Positions 17,653 through 26,731 of a DNA stretch of 64,000 nucleotides are shown here, piece after piece. Location of the stretch: NCBI GenBank assembly GCA_964434865.1, contig CAYSWV010000024.1, positions 5,113 through 69,112 on the forward strand, written 5' to 3'. The first letter of the stretch is position 1. Each line of letters starts with the position of its first letter. Origin of the DNA: CAYSWV01 sp964434865 (GTDB taxonomy: Bacteria > Cyanobacteriota > Cyanobacteriia > Thermostichales > Thermostichaceae). Both the position numbers and the translations under genes were made by a program. The notes under the pieces were generated by a model. That model was given only the letters and a program-made list of their open reading frames with translations. It was not told the DNA's origin and did no database searches.

Positions 17653-18081
17653 GTCTATAGGTGTCGTCTATAGTTGGATCTTATAGCTGGCTGGACTGGA
17701 TTGAGTTCAAGTTTTCTATAGGATCCAGCTTTGAATCTGGTTTAGATGACTGGTGAGGACGCCACCTTAACGACTACTTCTGGGGGACCTACAATAAAGA
17801 TGGGTCTGTCAGGACTTTGGATCATCACTACACTGGGTCATGAAATGGGGTTAAAGGGAATCAATAGCAACACTACTGTTACTTGAGCCATCGGTAGTAG
17901 AGTTATCAGAGTGAGACCCAGGTGACAAGATAGCTGAAAGTTTGAATCGTTAACAGCTGAGCCATGTAATCCTCACCTCCATTGACTTAAGGGGTGGCAC
18001 GATCTAGCTTGAGACTAATTCGATGAAGCCGAACTGAACTCGTGATGCTCAGTCTGTTTACAAATTTGAAGGATTGTTCAT
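17653..18081. other. Intergenic region, no gene recognised
   Basis: This 429-bp stretch between chlH and the DUF4079 gene has no ORF with coding character. Just after the chlH stop, AGCTGG and CCAGCT could form a long-range stem (around 17685-17731), but no T-run follows. A weaker stem with one G-T pair (ACTACTG with CGGTAGT, around 17870-17905) could mark a small RNA. I cannot assign it to any known RNA family. Confidence 0.3.
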
Positions 18082-18528
18082 ATGGATTTACCTACGTTCT
18101 TATGGTTATGGAAAATAGCAGCCTGGTCTATGGGAGGCGTCCTACTGGCCTATACGGTACTGCTACTCTTGGGGGGGTTAATGTATCGACAACGACAACA
18201 ACGAGTTAAGCTATGGCTGCCACGCTATCGACTCCGACAGATCCATATTGGGGTAGGGGGGATGATGGTTGGATTAGTGATGCTATTGCTGAGTATTGGA
18301 ATTGTGGGAACTTTAGGGCACTATGGTTCTCTTGGCCATTCCTGGCATTTACCGGCTGGCCTGAGTGTGGTGATACTAACCCTAGGGTCGGCTATTAGTG
18401 CATCCCAGATCCAAACGCGACTAGTCTGGGCCAGAGAACTCCACGTTGTCATCAATACACTTCTTTGTTTTGCCTTAATTGCAGTATTGATCTCAGGCTG
18501 GGATGTTGTTCAAAAATATTTACCTTAA
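18082..18528 (+). CDS. DUF4079 family membrane protein
   Basis: A 148-aa protein with four hydrophobic segments (around residues 12-35, 56-78, 90-108 and 120-142). Histidines sit near the membrane faces (RQIHIGVGG, ELHVVIN), the arrangement of cytochrome b561-like four-helix proteins. DUF4079 is found in cyanobacteria and plastids, and its role is unknown. ATG 18082 has GAAGGA 10-15 nt upstream. The stop is 11 bp from that of the convergent gene at 18540. Confidence 0.72.
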   Translation: MDLPTFLWLWKIAAWSMGGVLLAYTVLLLLGGLMYRQRQQRVKLWLPRYRLRQIHIGVGGMMVGLVMLLLSIGIVGTLGHYGSLGHSWHLPAGLSVVILTLGSAISASQIQTRLVWARELHVVINTLLCFALIAVLISGWDVVQKYLP

Positions 18529-18539
18529 GGTTAAATGGA

Positions 18540-18881
18540 TTAAAACCCAAACTTAAAGCCATCATCACTACCAAAATGGCAGACCCCATCTTTCAGTTCA
18601 TCTTCCAGAGCAAACCGGTAACTGTCCGTGGCATCAGCTGCAGAGATCACCTCGGCTTGAATGCCGGCCTCAAGGATTCGTTGAGCCATCTGGCGTCGTT
18701 GACCTAAGGTTCTAGAACGGGAACATAAATAAACCCCAGACGGAATCTCAAAATCAGCCAGATCACCATAGAAGGCAAAACTGGCTAATGTCCTTGCAGA
18801 TAAGGTTCTGGCTGTAACAGGTACTGATAAGGTTAGCCCCCATGTCAGAGTCAGTACGCCCGCTGTTAGCCATTGACTCAT
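18540..18881 (-). CDS. Small exported protein, unknown
   Basis: This 113-aa protein starts with a clear Sec signal (MSQWLTAGVLTLTWGLTLSV, likely cut after VTA). The mature part contains two cysteines (VYLCSRSR and DGVCHFG) that could pair after export. The segment RQMAQRILEAGIQAEVISA looks like a small alpha/beta unit, faintly SPOR-like. I recognise no family with confidence. It diverges from the STAS gene at 19068. Confidence 0.65.
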   Translation of the reverse strand: MSQWLTAGVLTLTWGLTLSVPVTARTLSARTLASFAFYGDLADFEIPSGVYLCSRSRTLGQRRQMAQRILEAGIQAEVISAADATDSYRFALEDELKDGVCHFGSDDGFKFGF

Positions 18882-19067
18882 GTTTTAACCCATAAACCAC
18901 CCACATCTCAGATCTTAGCCAAGTTAACGGATGATCTAGGTTCGGATCGACGCAGACTCTATGCAGCACGACCCATGCCAGGGCCTCAGATTTTCAAGCT
19001 CATAAATAGCTATGGATTCCGATATAATTATATACATTCATTCATCTATAACATGCTGGTCTGGGTT

Positions 19068-19418
19068 ATGAGCGTTAAAGTTGAGGTTAAACGACGCTAT
19101 CAGCTTATGACAACGATCATTAAACTATCTGGACGACTTGATGGTGGTAGTGTTGTCCAACTCAAAGCCTTAATGAACACTTACAACTTGCAAGGATCAG
19201 TCATCCTGAATCTGGCAGGAGTCACTTTTCTAGATAGTATGGGTATTAGTTTATTGGTTTCTCTTTACAAGCAGTGTAAAGAACTGGGCCATAGGTTTCT
19301 GATCAGTGAAATCCAAGAGCAACCCTTTAAGGTTCTACAACTTTGCCAACTAGATTCGGTATTTACTATTTTTTCAAGTACCGAAAAAGCTCTCCAGCAG
19401 GTTAGTGATGGCAAATGA
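19068..19418 (+). CDS. STAS-domain protein (anti-sigma factor antagonist type)
   Basis: From the ATG at 19068 the product is 116 aa, a single STAS domain. The core is VILNLAGVTFLDSMGISLLV, where the Ser in LDSMG is at the position phosphorylated in SpoIIAA-type antagonists. Such proteins act in partner-switching with anti-sigma/HATPase kinases and PP2C phosphatases; no partner is adjacent. The frame extends to 18873, but the added residues have no homology and run over the divergent gene's start. An AT-rich TATAAT sequence at 19023-19028 may be the -10. The stop overlaps the next gene. Confidence 0.8.
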   Translation: MSVKVEVKRRYQLMTTIIKLSGRLDGGSVVQLKALMNTYNLQGSVILNLAGVTFLDSMGISLLVSLYKQCKELGHRFLISEIQEQPFKVLQLCQLDSVFTIFSSTEKALQQVSDGK

Positions 19419-20190
19419 TATCCCTCAGTTTTGGTCAGAGGAAGCTGAGCTCCTAGATCTACAGGCTCAACAGTATCAAGTGAGTGCGATACCTGAGATT
19501 AAACTGCGGTTTATGACTTATTGTACTGAGATCACTGGAAATGCTTATGAACAAACGCTGCAATTACATATAGACGGATTAGAGTGGCGGTTACTACGGC
19601 GCGAGTATGGCGGGATCAGCTGGGAGATCTACAGCCCGGATGGCGTTGTTGCCTACTCAACGAATTCACAAATTGAAAATCGGTTAGATCGAGAAATTTT
19701 AGATTATCGAGCCCGGCTATTAGCCAGTGAAGATTGGGAAAATACGATTAATCAGCGGTTGTCCAGACTTCGAAATCAGTTGTGGAAATGGCCACAGGGA
19801 CAAACCCTAACCTTGTATTGGCTGGAATGGGAAGGTTTTAAAAAAGATGAAGCGGGGTGGACATCCTGCTATACTCCCGATGCTGAAGGCTTTGTCAGGG
19901 TTTGGCAAGGGTCAGAGGCTGTTGGTATTTTACTGGAGCGGACCCTATACTTTATTAAACGATATACTTTTGATCAACTTAAAGACTTACCTCAGGAGTT
20001 GAAGATCCAACGTCAGCTGCAACTGAAGGGAATTGAGCGCCAAGGTCACCTTTATGTTGAAGTGCCTGATGCTATTTTAACATTGGCAATAGGACTGGAA
20101 CCTCTTCCTTGGGTTGTCGAAGCCTTTAAAACTAACTCAGGTTATCAAGTTAACAATGTTCATGAGAATAGATTTGAAGATCTAGGTTGA
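19408..20190 (+). CDS. Conserved-looking cytoplasmic protein, unknown
   Basis: A soluble 260-aa acidic protein, rich in Trp and Leu, opening MANDIPQFWSEEAELLDLQA. I recognise no catalytic motif. The middle contains alternating strands (QTLQLHIDGLEWRLLRREYG, WEIYSPDGVVAY), suggesting a beta-rich fold. The ATG at 19408 overlaps the STAS gene's stop (19416-19418) by 11 bp; a GTG at 19405 is one codon upstream. The overlap indicates translational coupling with the STAS protein, so a shared regulatory role is plausible but not shown. Confidence 0.7.
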   Translation: MANDIPQFWSEEAELLDLQAQQYQVSAIPEIKLRFMTYCTEITGNAYEQTLQLHIDGLEWRLLRREYGGISWEIYSPDGVVAYSTNSQIENRLDREILDYRARLLASEDWENTINQRLSRLRNQLWKWPQGQTLTLYWLEWEGFKKDEAGWTSCYTPDAEGFVRVWQGSEAVGILLERTLYFIKRYTFDQLKDLPQELKIQRQLQLKGIERQGHLYVEVPDAILTLAIGLEPLPWVVEAFKTNSGYQVNNVHENRFEDLG

Positions 20191-20194
20191 GTTA

Positions 20195-21166
20195 TTATCC
20201 ATAAGTGGTTGGGTCTTGATCACGGCGGCTGTTGGCATACATGACTAACCCCAGGAACAATAGGATTCCGACAGCATATTTTAAGGGATCCGGGACGCCA
20301 GGATTGGGGGAAAAAAACCCTTCAATGGCAGCTGCAACCAGAAGCAACGGCACGACACCATACATTAACTGGGCTGCAAGACCACCATAATACCGTACAG
20401 CCTCCGCCCGCCTCCGATAGCCTGGAAAGACTAAACCCCGACCGATCAAAAGGCCCGCTGCTCCAGCTAAAAAAATCGCAGGTAGTTCTAAGGATCCATG
20501 TGGTAGTACAAATCCCCAAAAAGGGCCGGATAGATTGTATTTAGCTACCAGGACTGAAACCACTCCAATCAATAAACCATTCAGACATAAAATCCAGATG
20601 GTCAGTAGGCCTAGAGTGACCCCACCTCCCAAAGCTGTAAAGGCTACTCTCAGGTTGTTCACTAAGATGCCACTGGAAGACGTTGGCTCTGTGCCGACAA
20701 TTGAACCGACCCAGAGTTCCCCTCTTTGAACAGTTTCAAGCAAGTCTTCGGGAATCATGGTCAAGATAAAGTCTGGATCTGCCCAGCTGTACCACCAGCC
20801 CACACTAAATCCCACCATAAACAAGGCCAAAGCTACTCCTTGATAGGCCCAGGTTTGCTGGACAACTCGTGGCCATCCCCACCGATAAAACCACCCAATG
20901 GAGCGCCACTCCTGATGCCGCGATCCCTGATAAATTTGGCTAAAGGCTCGGGATGTGAGAGATTGCAAGTCTTGAATCAAGATTTGACTCACCTGATAGG
21001 TTTGAGCTCGAGCTAGATCAGCAGAAACCGAGCGATAGAGACTGGCCATCTGCTTAATTTGATGAGCACTCAAATCTTCAATGCCCTGCTTTTCGACTTG
21101 CCGCAACAGTTGATCTAGCTGTGTCCAGTTAGATTCTCGTCGTGCGATCCAGCGTTGAATATCCAT
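20195..21166 (-). CDS. Stage II sporulation protein M family membrane protein (SpoIIM/DUF95)
   Basis: A 323-aa protein with an N-terminal coiled cytoplasmic region (IQRWIARRESNWTQLDQLL) and then five or six membrane helices. The family signature is clear: FVLPHGSLELPAIFLAGAAG near residue 235, and the NNLRVAFTALGGG segment near 170. In non-sporulating bacteria this family usually sits with RDD and DUF58/MoxR genes. Here it is divergent from a DUF975-like pair and an RDD gene, which fits that known neighbourhood. Its biochemical role in cyanobacteria is unknown. Confidence 0.85.
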   Translation of the reverse strand: MDIQRWIARRESNWTQLDQLLRQVEKQGIEDLSAHQIKQMASLYRSVSADLARAQTYQVSQILIQDLQSLTSRAFSQIYQGSRHQEWRSIGWFYRWGWPRVVQQTWAYQGVALALFMVGFSVGWWYSWADPDFILTMIPEDLLETVQRGELWVGSIVGTEPTSSSGILVNNLRVAFTALGGGVTLGLLTIWILCLNGLLIGVVSVLVAKYNLSGPFWGFVLPHGSLELPAIFLAGAAGLLIGRGLVFPGYRRRAEAVRYYGGLAAQLMYGVVPLLLVAAAIEGFFSPNPGVPDPLKYAVGILLFLGLVMYANSRRDQDPTTYG

Positions 21167-21302
21167 AAGATTTGCTTAAAACCTCCAGTCTAAAAGCTTG
21201 GCCAAATTAAAGTTAGAGAGTATGTTCTAATAAAATATCACCTTCAGTCAGATGTTAAACAGGCAACTCTAAGAAATAGTATAGGTAGTTGAGGAGAGTG
21301 AA

Positions 21303-21653
21303 ATGACCTATGGGCTAAAACCCTTGAGCAGTGAAGTTGTGATCAAGCTTACTCTTCAAGTGTGGCGAACTAAATTTAATCAGTTTTGGAAAATTGGTTT
21401 GATAGCTAGCTTGTGGTCCGCTTTAAATGCCATAGGGTTTCTACTCGTCTTGATAACTTTGATGTCAGCTATCCTTGCTGGTTTACTCGAGGGTGAAGAC
21501 TCTTCAGTCTATATTGATATTGGACTCATCCTGATCTTCCTTGGGTTTAATCAAGGGTTAAGCATTCTATCTGGTAGTATCATCATTCCATTATGGCAAG
21601 TTACTAAAGGTGTCATTTACTCTAATCTATGCCATCGTATGCCATCGTCGTGA
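21303..21653 (+). pseudogene. Collapsed duplicate of the downstream DUF975-like membrane gene
   Basis: Residues 1-50 nearly repeat the start of the 345-aa neighbour (both begin MTYGLKPLSS, then LQVWRTKFNQFWKIG). Residues ~60-110 repeat its C-terminus (GFNQGLSILSGSIIIPLWQV versus GFNQGVGILAGSIIFPLWQV). About 230 central residues are missing in frame. The upstream leader and ribosome site (GAGGAGAGTGAA) are also duplicated. A 10-bp tandem duplication at 21628-21647 shifts the frame near the end. Without it the tail would read NLCHRREESGR, parallel to DLRNRREGLG in the neighbour. The remaining 116 aa could still be a two-helix membrane protein. Confidence 0.75.
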
Positions 21654-21717
21654 AGAGTCAGGTCGTTAAACAGGCCACTGTAAAAACTAGTACAACAGTC
21701 GAGGAGAGTGAACTCAA

Positions 21718-22755
21718 ATGACCTATGGGCTAAAACCCTTGAGCAGTGGAGATGTGGTTAATCTCACTCTTCAAGTCTGGCGAACTAAATTTAATCAGTT
21801 TTGGAAAATTGGCTGGATAGCTAGTTTATGGTCCATTTTAACTACTCTAGGGTTTCTAGTTATCTATTTGGCTTTAATGTCTGGCATCCTCGCTAGTTTA
21901 CCTCCGGGATCAAGGAACGATATCCTAGATCCTTTGTCAACGTCTCCTATTTTGGGCCTCTTGATTCAGATCCCAGCTAGGATTTTAGGGTTAGCAGTAC
22001 TCCTTGTGCTCCCGTTAATGTGTTTTGCAACGGCTAAAACGGCATCTTTAGGGGCTGTGATTGCTCGACTCACCTTTAATGAACTCAATCAAACTCCTGA
22101 AAGTCCCCAGCAAGTTCGATCTGAGATCGGCTCTCGGATCTGGTCTTTTTTCGGTATTAGCATCACGATTGGGTTGATGATGATGGGGCTTTACCTGGGG
22201 CTGTGTATTCTGGCTCTGGTTATTCTTTTTGTCTACACTGTTGTTGCCGTGGGAGTCCTGAGGATTGTCGAGGGCAGTGCCGCTGCTTTCTTACTAGGCC
22301 TACTCTATATTGTTGGGTTAATTCTTCTAATTGCTGTGATCGTCTTGCTCCCCTTAGCCTGGTTTTACAGTCGCTGGCTGATTGCCGAAGTGCCCCTGGC
22401 CATTGAGCCTAACTTATCAGCTTTTCAGAGCATTAGTCGAAGTTGGGACCTAACTCAGAAGGTAGCCTCTCGACTATTGCTAGTATTATTTATCCTGATT
22501 GTGATCACATTTCCGATCATAGCGTTGTTATCTTTTGGACCTGAATTGATCTTTAGTCAGATTTTAAATTCAATTGAACGTGACTCTTCACTCTACATTG
22601 GACTCACGTTGATATTTTATGGGTTTAACCAAGGAGTCGGGATTCTAGCTGGTAGTATTATCTTTCCGCTGTGGCAGGTTGCTAAAGGTGTTATTTACTA
22701 TGATCTACGTAATCGCCGTGAAGGGTTGGGGTTATCATTGCCTGAGTCAGGTTAA
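21718..22755 (+). CDS. Integral membrane protein of the DUF975/GPDPase-membrane type
   Basis: A 345-aa protein with about six membrane segments, opening MTYGLKPLSSGDVVNLTLQV. The conserved loop RSWDLTQKVASRLLLVLF near residue 240 is of the kind found in DUF975 and glycerophosphodiester-phosphodiesterase membrane-domain proteins. No catalytic domain is attached. It is preceded by GAGGAGAGTGAACTCAA as ribosome site and followed 35 bp later by an RDD gene on the same strand, so an operon is likely. A truncated tandem copy lies immediately upstream. Confidence 0.72.
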   Translation: MTYGLKPLSSGDVVNLTLQVWRTKFNQFWKIGWIASLWSILTTLGFLVIYLALMSGILASLPPGSRNDILDPLSTSPILGLLIQIPARILGLAVLLVLPLMCFATAKTASLGAVIARLTFNELNQTPESPQQVRSEIGSRIWSFFGISITIGLMMMGLYLGLCILALVILFVYTVVAVGVLRIVEGSAAAFLLGLLYIVGLILLIAVIVLLPLAWFYSRWLIAEVPLAIEPNLSAFQSISRSWDLTQKVASRLLLVLFILIVITFPIIALLSFGPELIFSQILNSIERDSSLYIGLTLIFYGFNQGVGILAGSIIFPLWQVAKGVIYYDLRNRREGLGLSLPESG

Positions 22756-22790
22756 ATCTAGGTCTGCTTATTAAATGATGGGGTACTACT

Positions 22791-23564
22791 ATGCGGTCCT
22801 TTCGACAGATTAAGCTCAAAACACCTGAAAGTGTTGAACTTAATTTCACTTTGGCGGGGATTGGTAGCCGAATTCTGGCCATCACGATTGATTATTTGAT
22901 CATTGGAGTATTGATTTTTACTTTATTGATGATCTTAAATGTTAGTCTCCTGGATACTGAGGTTGCTAATACCTTAGGTCAATGGATCATTGCTATTCAA
23001 ATTTTGGTATTTGGGTTAGCTTACTTTATATACTTTATTGGCTTTGAAGTTTTATGGCAAGGCCAAACCCCTGGCAAGCGATATATCCATATTCGAGTAA
23101 TTCAAACTAATGGGCGTGTTGTTGGACTGCAGCAAGTTGTACTCAGAACCTTAACTAGAGTCATCGATGATCTATTTTATCTTGGTCTATTTTTAATTAT
23201 TTTTAATGATCAAGAACGACGGCTGGGTGATTGGGTAGCTGATACCTTAGTCATTCGCATTGATCCTCCTGAAACAGATGTTCAAATCTCGATCTCTGAT
23301 TTTGCCAGAGGGTTAGCTAGTCAATTAGACTCAGATGTTAACTGGTCTAGGCTAACACCCGATGATTTTGCTTATCTCCGAGAGCTGCTCCACCGCCGCC
23401 CGTTACTGGAGCCTCAAGCACGAAAGCGACTGGAGTCCGAATTACAAACTTATCTACAAGGTAAACTTCAACTTGAACAACTCCCTGGTAATCCTACAAC
23501 CAGTTCCTTTTTGGAAGCGATCTATCTAGCCTATCAAACCCATCAACCTGGGTTGAGACGTTAG
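22791..23564 (+). CDS. RDD family membrane protein
   Basis: A 257-aa protein with an N-terminal RDD domain: GSRILAITIDYLIIGVLI has the Arg and Asp that name the family, and GQTPGKRYIHIRVI lies between the second and third helices. A cytoplasmic C-terminal extension (residues ~165-257, acidic and helical) holds NPTTSSFLEAIYLAYQTH. RDD proteins are small transport- or ion-exchange-associated membrane proteins of mostly unknown function. Position after the DUF975-like gene and opposite SpoIIM repeats a common cyanobacterial neighbourhood. Confidence 0.87.
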   Translation: MRSFRQIKLKTPESVELNFTLAGIGSRILAITIDYLIIGVLIFTLLMILNVSLLDTEVANTLGQWIIAIQILVFGLAYFIYFIGFEVLWQGQTPGKRYIHIRVIQTNGRVVGLQQVVLRTLTRVIDDLFYLGLFLIIFNDQERRLGDWVADTLVIRIDPPETDVQISISDFARGLASQLDSDVNWSRLTPDDFAYLRELLHRRPLLEPQARKRLESELQTYLQGKLQLEQLPGNPTTSSFLEAIYLAYQTHQPGLRR

Positions 23565-23597
23565 TTACCCCTCTTTTAAGAGCATGCTTACATTCCT

Positions 23598-23629
23598 TAA
23601 CTTATTGTGACTCTAACCTATTGTGACTC
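23598..23629 (+). repeat. 16-bp tandem duplication, intergenic
   Basis: TAACTTATTGTGACTC at 23598-23613 is followed directly by TAACCTATTGTGACTC at 23614-23629, with one difference. It lies 34 bp after the RDD stop and 110 bp before the GTPase start. Confidence 0.8.
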
Positions 23630-23738
23630 TCATCCCTGGCAAGCGTGACCGATTTCTACTGCTTATAAGCGCTTTCTTGAGTCAAATGAGGTAAATCCTC
23701 AGGTAGGATCAAGATCTGTTCCCTAATCTATCAATGGG

Positions 23739-25169
23739 ATGGCTAAACGTAACACACTTCAAGACGATCTGAATTACCACCAGGCAAAACGGAGCTTGCG
23801 GGCCTTGATGTCAACATTAGATCTGGCCCCTCATGAGCAAACTGAGTTTGAGACTGATCTCCAAGATCTGCAGGTATTGATCCAAAAGTTGGAGCAAGAG
23901 ATCATCTATATTGCTGCCTTTGGATTGGTAGGTCGGGGAAAATCGTCGTTACTCAATGCGCTAATTGGCTACGAGGCTTTTGCAACAGGACCCACCCATG
24001 GCATTACCCAATCTAGCCAACGAGCACCCTGGATAGAGTCTTGGGATCCCTCGCCCGAAGCGTTTCGCTCAGTTAGACCCTACTCTGCTTACAAACCTGA
24101 CGTTTATGTAACAACAGTGTCTGGACTATCAGGATCACGATTAGAACTGATAGACACGCCCGGCTTAGATGAGGTGAATGGTCAAGTTCGATCTCACTTA
24201 GCTCATCGAGTGGCCCGACAAGCCGATCTCATTTTATTTGTGGTCTCTGGTGATATGACTCGTGTTGAATATGAAGCCTTAGCGGAACTACGAGAAGCCG
24301 GTAAGCCCATGATTTTAGTTTTCAACAAAGTTGATCAATATCCTGAAGTGGATCGAGTCGCTGTTTATGACAAGATTCGCCATGATCGGGTCAAAGAGTT
24401 ACTCTCACCTGCAGAAGTCGTTATGGCCTCCGCCTCACCTCGGATTGCTCGACCTATTTATACTGATGATGGCTCGATCAAGGTTGCTCTTGAACCCGGC
24501 CCCCCCATGGTTGATGAGTTGAGAACCAAACTATTTGATGTCTTGAATCAAGAGGGGCGATCTCTAATTGCCCTCAACACACTACTCTTTGCGGATCAGG
24601 TACAACAAGCGATCATTGCTCATAAATTTAAGAGTCGAGACGATCAAGCTCAGGCTTTACTATGGAATGCAGCTCGTGCGAAAGCGATAGCAGTTGCCCT
24701 CAATCCTCTTACCTTTGTGGATAGCATCAGTGCGGCTGTTATTGATGTCACACTTATTTCTAAATTGGCTCAACTTTATGGATTACCTTTAACCACTGAA
24801 GGTTCGATCCAGTTACTACAACGAATTATTGTGGGTATGGTCAGCCTGGGCCTAGGAGAATGGGTAGCCATGATGGGGTTAGGTTCATTGAAAACCCTCT
24901 TAAGTGCTGTAACACCCATAACGGCAGGATTTGGATTGGGTGCCTATGTCTCGGTAGCTTTAACTCAAGCCACCATAGCTGGGATGTCTTGCTATGCTGT
25001 AGGAACGGCTGCTAAGGTCTATTTAGCTAATGGCGCCAGCTGGGGATCAGGGGGTCCCAAACGAGTTATTGCCCAGATTTTAGATCAATTAGATGAAAAC
25101 TCCATTACCAGCCGGATCCGCCAAGAATTACAAACTCAACTGCAGTACTTTTCTATGGCGACAGACTAG
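23739..25169 (+). CDS. Era-like GTPase with C-terminal DUF697 domain
   Basis: A 476-aa protein. G1 GLVGRGKSS is at residues 62-70, followed by a conserved Thr in GPTHGITQSS, G3 LIDTPGLDE near 138 and G4 FNKVDQYP near 196. The C-terminal ~180 residues contain hydrophobic helices (IIVGMVSLGLGEWVAMMGLG) typical of DUF697, suggesting membrane attachment. Such proteins are common in cyanobacteria and plastids, and their role is not established. ATG 23739 gives MAKRNTLQDDLNYHQAKRSL; the upstream ribosome site is weak. Confidence 0.88.
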   Translation: MAKRNTLQDDLNYHQAKRSLRALMSTLDLAPHEQTEFETDLQDLQVLIQKLEQEIIYIAAFGLVGRGKSSLLNALIGYEAFATGPTHGITQSSQRAPWIESWDPSPEAFRSVRPYSAYKPDVYVTTVSGLSGSRLELIDTPGLDEVNGQVRSHLAHRVARQADLILFVVSGDMTRVEYEALAELREAGKPMILVFNKVDQYPEVDRVAVYDKIRHDRVKELLSPAEVVMASASPRIARPIYTDDGSIKVALEPGPPMVDELRTKLFDVLNQEGRSLIALNTLLFADQVQQAIIAHKFKSRDDQAQALLWNAARAKAIAVALNPLTFVDSISAAVIDVTLISKLAQLYGLPLTTEGSIQLLQRIIVGMVSLGLGEWVAMMGLGSLKTLLSAVTPITAGFGLGAYVSVALTQATIAGMSCYAVGTAAKVYLANGASWGSGGPKRVIAQILDQLDENSITSRIRQELQTQLQYFSMATD

Positions 25170-25319
25170 TGAGTCGGGCCTAGTACCATTAACACGGGTG
25201 AATCTAAAATAAGGAGGCACTAAAGCTCTTTCAATGGAAACACCCTGTAGCAAGGTGTGCCACAGCAAGATCAGGACTTCAAATCCCACTGAGCACAACC
25301 CGCTTAAGTCACTCTTAAG

Positions 25320-26552
25320 TCATATCGACAGAAGTTTAGAAACCCTACCGGCCCCGATCGTGCGACCTCCTTCGCGAATTGCAAAGCGCATTCCAGGTTC
25401 GATGGCGATGGCCTGATGGAGCTTCACGTTGATCTGGACACGGTCTCCTGGCATCACCATATCCACACGTTGCCCATCATCCCCAACAATAGAGGTAATC
25501 GCTCCCGTGACATCTGTAGTACGCAGATAAAACTGGGGCGTGTAACCCGGAAAGAACGGTTTATGACGACCGCCTTCTTCCTTTTTGAGGACATACACTT
25601 CAGCTTCGAAGATCGTATGAGGGGTAATGGAGCCAGGAATCGCCACCACCATCCCACGCTCAAGATCTGACTTATCAATACCTCGAAGGAGCAGGCCAAC
25701 ATTAAAACCAGCAACCGCTGTTTTCAAGGACTTTTGAAACATCTCAATATCAGTGACAGTAGACTCAAGTGTAGATTTGAGACCAATTAGTTCAACTTTA
25801 TCATTGACATGAACTTGTCCTCGCTCAACTTTGCCAGTTGCAACCGTGCCTCGTCCGGTAATAGAAAGGACACCTTCAACTGACATCAGGAAGGGTTTAT
25901 CAGTTTCACGAGTTGGAGTGGGGATATAGGCATCCACGGCCTCCATCAAGGTATAGATATCATCGACCCAAGGGTTATCTCCTCTTTGAAGATGAGGCTG
26001 ATCCAGCATGCTCTCAAGTGCTTTCAAAGCTGATCCTGTGACAACAGGGACCTCATCACCAGGAAATCCATAGGTTGTCAGTAACTCCCGTACCTCTAGT
26101 TCCACTAGCTCTAAGAGTTCAGCATCATCAACTAAGTCTTTCTTGTTGAGAAAAACAACAATATGGGAGACTCCAACCTGTCGCGCTAAGAGAATATGTT
26201 CACGAGTCTGTGGCATTGATCCATCTGTAGCTGCAGTGACCAAAATGGCCCCATCCATCTGTGCAGCTCCAGCAATCATATTTTTGACGTAGTCTGCATG
26301 GCCAGGACAGTCCACATGAGCATAATGTCGCTGTTCAGTTTCAAATTCGACATGGCTTGACTTAATGGTGATCCCTCGCTGTTGCTCTTCTGGAGAGTTA
26401 TCAATTTGACTATATTGCAAGGGTTTGGCCTGACCTAGGGATGCCAGCACCCTCGTGATCGCTGCTGTTAAAGTCGTTTTACCATGATCAACGTGACCAA
26501 TGGTACCGATATTGACATGGGGTTTAGTGACTGCAAATGTAGTCCGAGTCAT
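25320..26552 (-). CDS. tuf: Elongation factor Tu, stand-alone and sequence-divergent
   Basis: A 410-aa EF-Tu delivering aminoacyl-tRNA to the ribosome. G1 GHVDHGKTTLTAAI is near residue 19, DCPGHADYVKNMI carries G3, NKKDL carries G4, and GSALKALE follows. All three domains are complete. It departs from usual cyanobacterial EF-Tu at places: RGITIKSSHVEFE instead of RGITINTAHVEYE, and SVEGVLSITGRGTVATGK instead of AVEDVFTITGRGTVATGR. It is not next to rpsL, rpsG or fus, so it is either a second tuf copy or a relocated one. The start has a strong ribosome site (AAGGAAGATG). Two hairpins lie in its leader. Confidence 0.93.
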   Translation of the reverse strand: MTRTTFAVTKPHVNIGTIGHVDHGKTTLTAAITRVLASLGQAKPLQYSQIDNSPEEQQRGITIKSSHVEFETEQRHYAHVDCPGHADYVKNMIAGAAQMDGAILVTAATDGSMPQTREHILLARQVGVSHIVVFLNKKDLVDDAELLELVELEVRELLTTYGFPGDEVPVVTGSALKALESMLDQPHLQRGDNPWVDDIYTLMEAVDAYIPTPTRETDKPFLMSVEGVLSITGRGTVATGKVERGQVHVNDKVELIGLKSTLESTVTDIEMFQKSLKTAVAGFNVGLLLRGIDKSDLERGMVVAIPGSITPHTIFEAEVYVLKKEEGGRHKPFFPGYTPQFYLRTTDVTGAITSIVGDDGQRVDMVMPGDRVQINVKLHQAIAIEPGMRFAIREGGRTIGAGRVSKLLSI

Positions 26553-26589
26553 CTTTACATCTTCCTTTCCTTAAATAAATGAGGTAGAA

Positions 26590-26660
26590 GCAGGGATTTC
26601 AATTTAGATCTCTGCCATTCAATTCAAATTCCATAGCCTGCCCAATTGAGAGTAGGCTAT
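26590..26660 (-). promoter_or_regulatory. Structured leader of the tuf gene (two inverted repeats)
   Basis: On the minus strand, upstream of the tuf ATG (26552), ATAGCCT at 26633-26639 and AGGCTAT at 26654-26660 form a perfect 7-bp stem with a 14-nt loop. Nearer the gene, 26590-26597 and 26608-26615 pair over 7 of 8 positions with a 10-nt loop. If transcribed, these could be a regulatory leader; otherwise they may be protein sites. Confidence 0.4.
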
Positions 26661-26731
26661 CACGTACACAACGCATACTACTTTTATACTACAGAAGTCA
26701 GTTTCCTGCAATACGTTTGTACTACATCTAT

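Noticed and set aside
17653..18081. Known ncRNA (6S, tmRNA, Yfr type) downstream of chlH
   Set aside because: No recognisable conserved core or strong terminator; only weak local stems.
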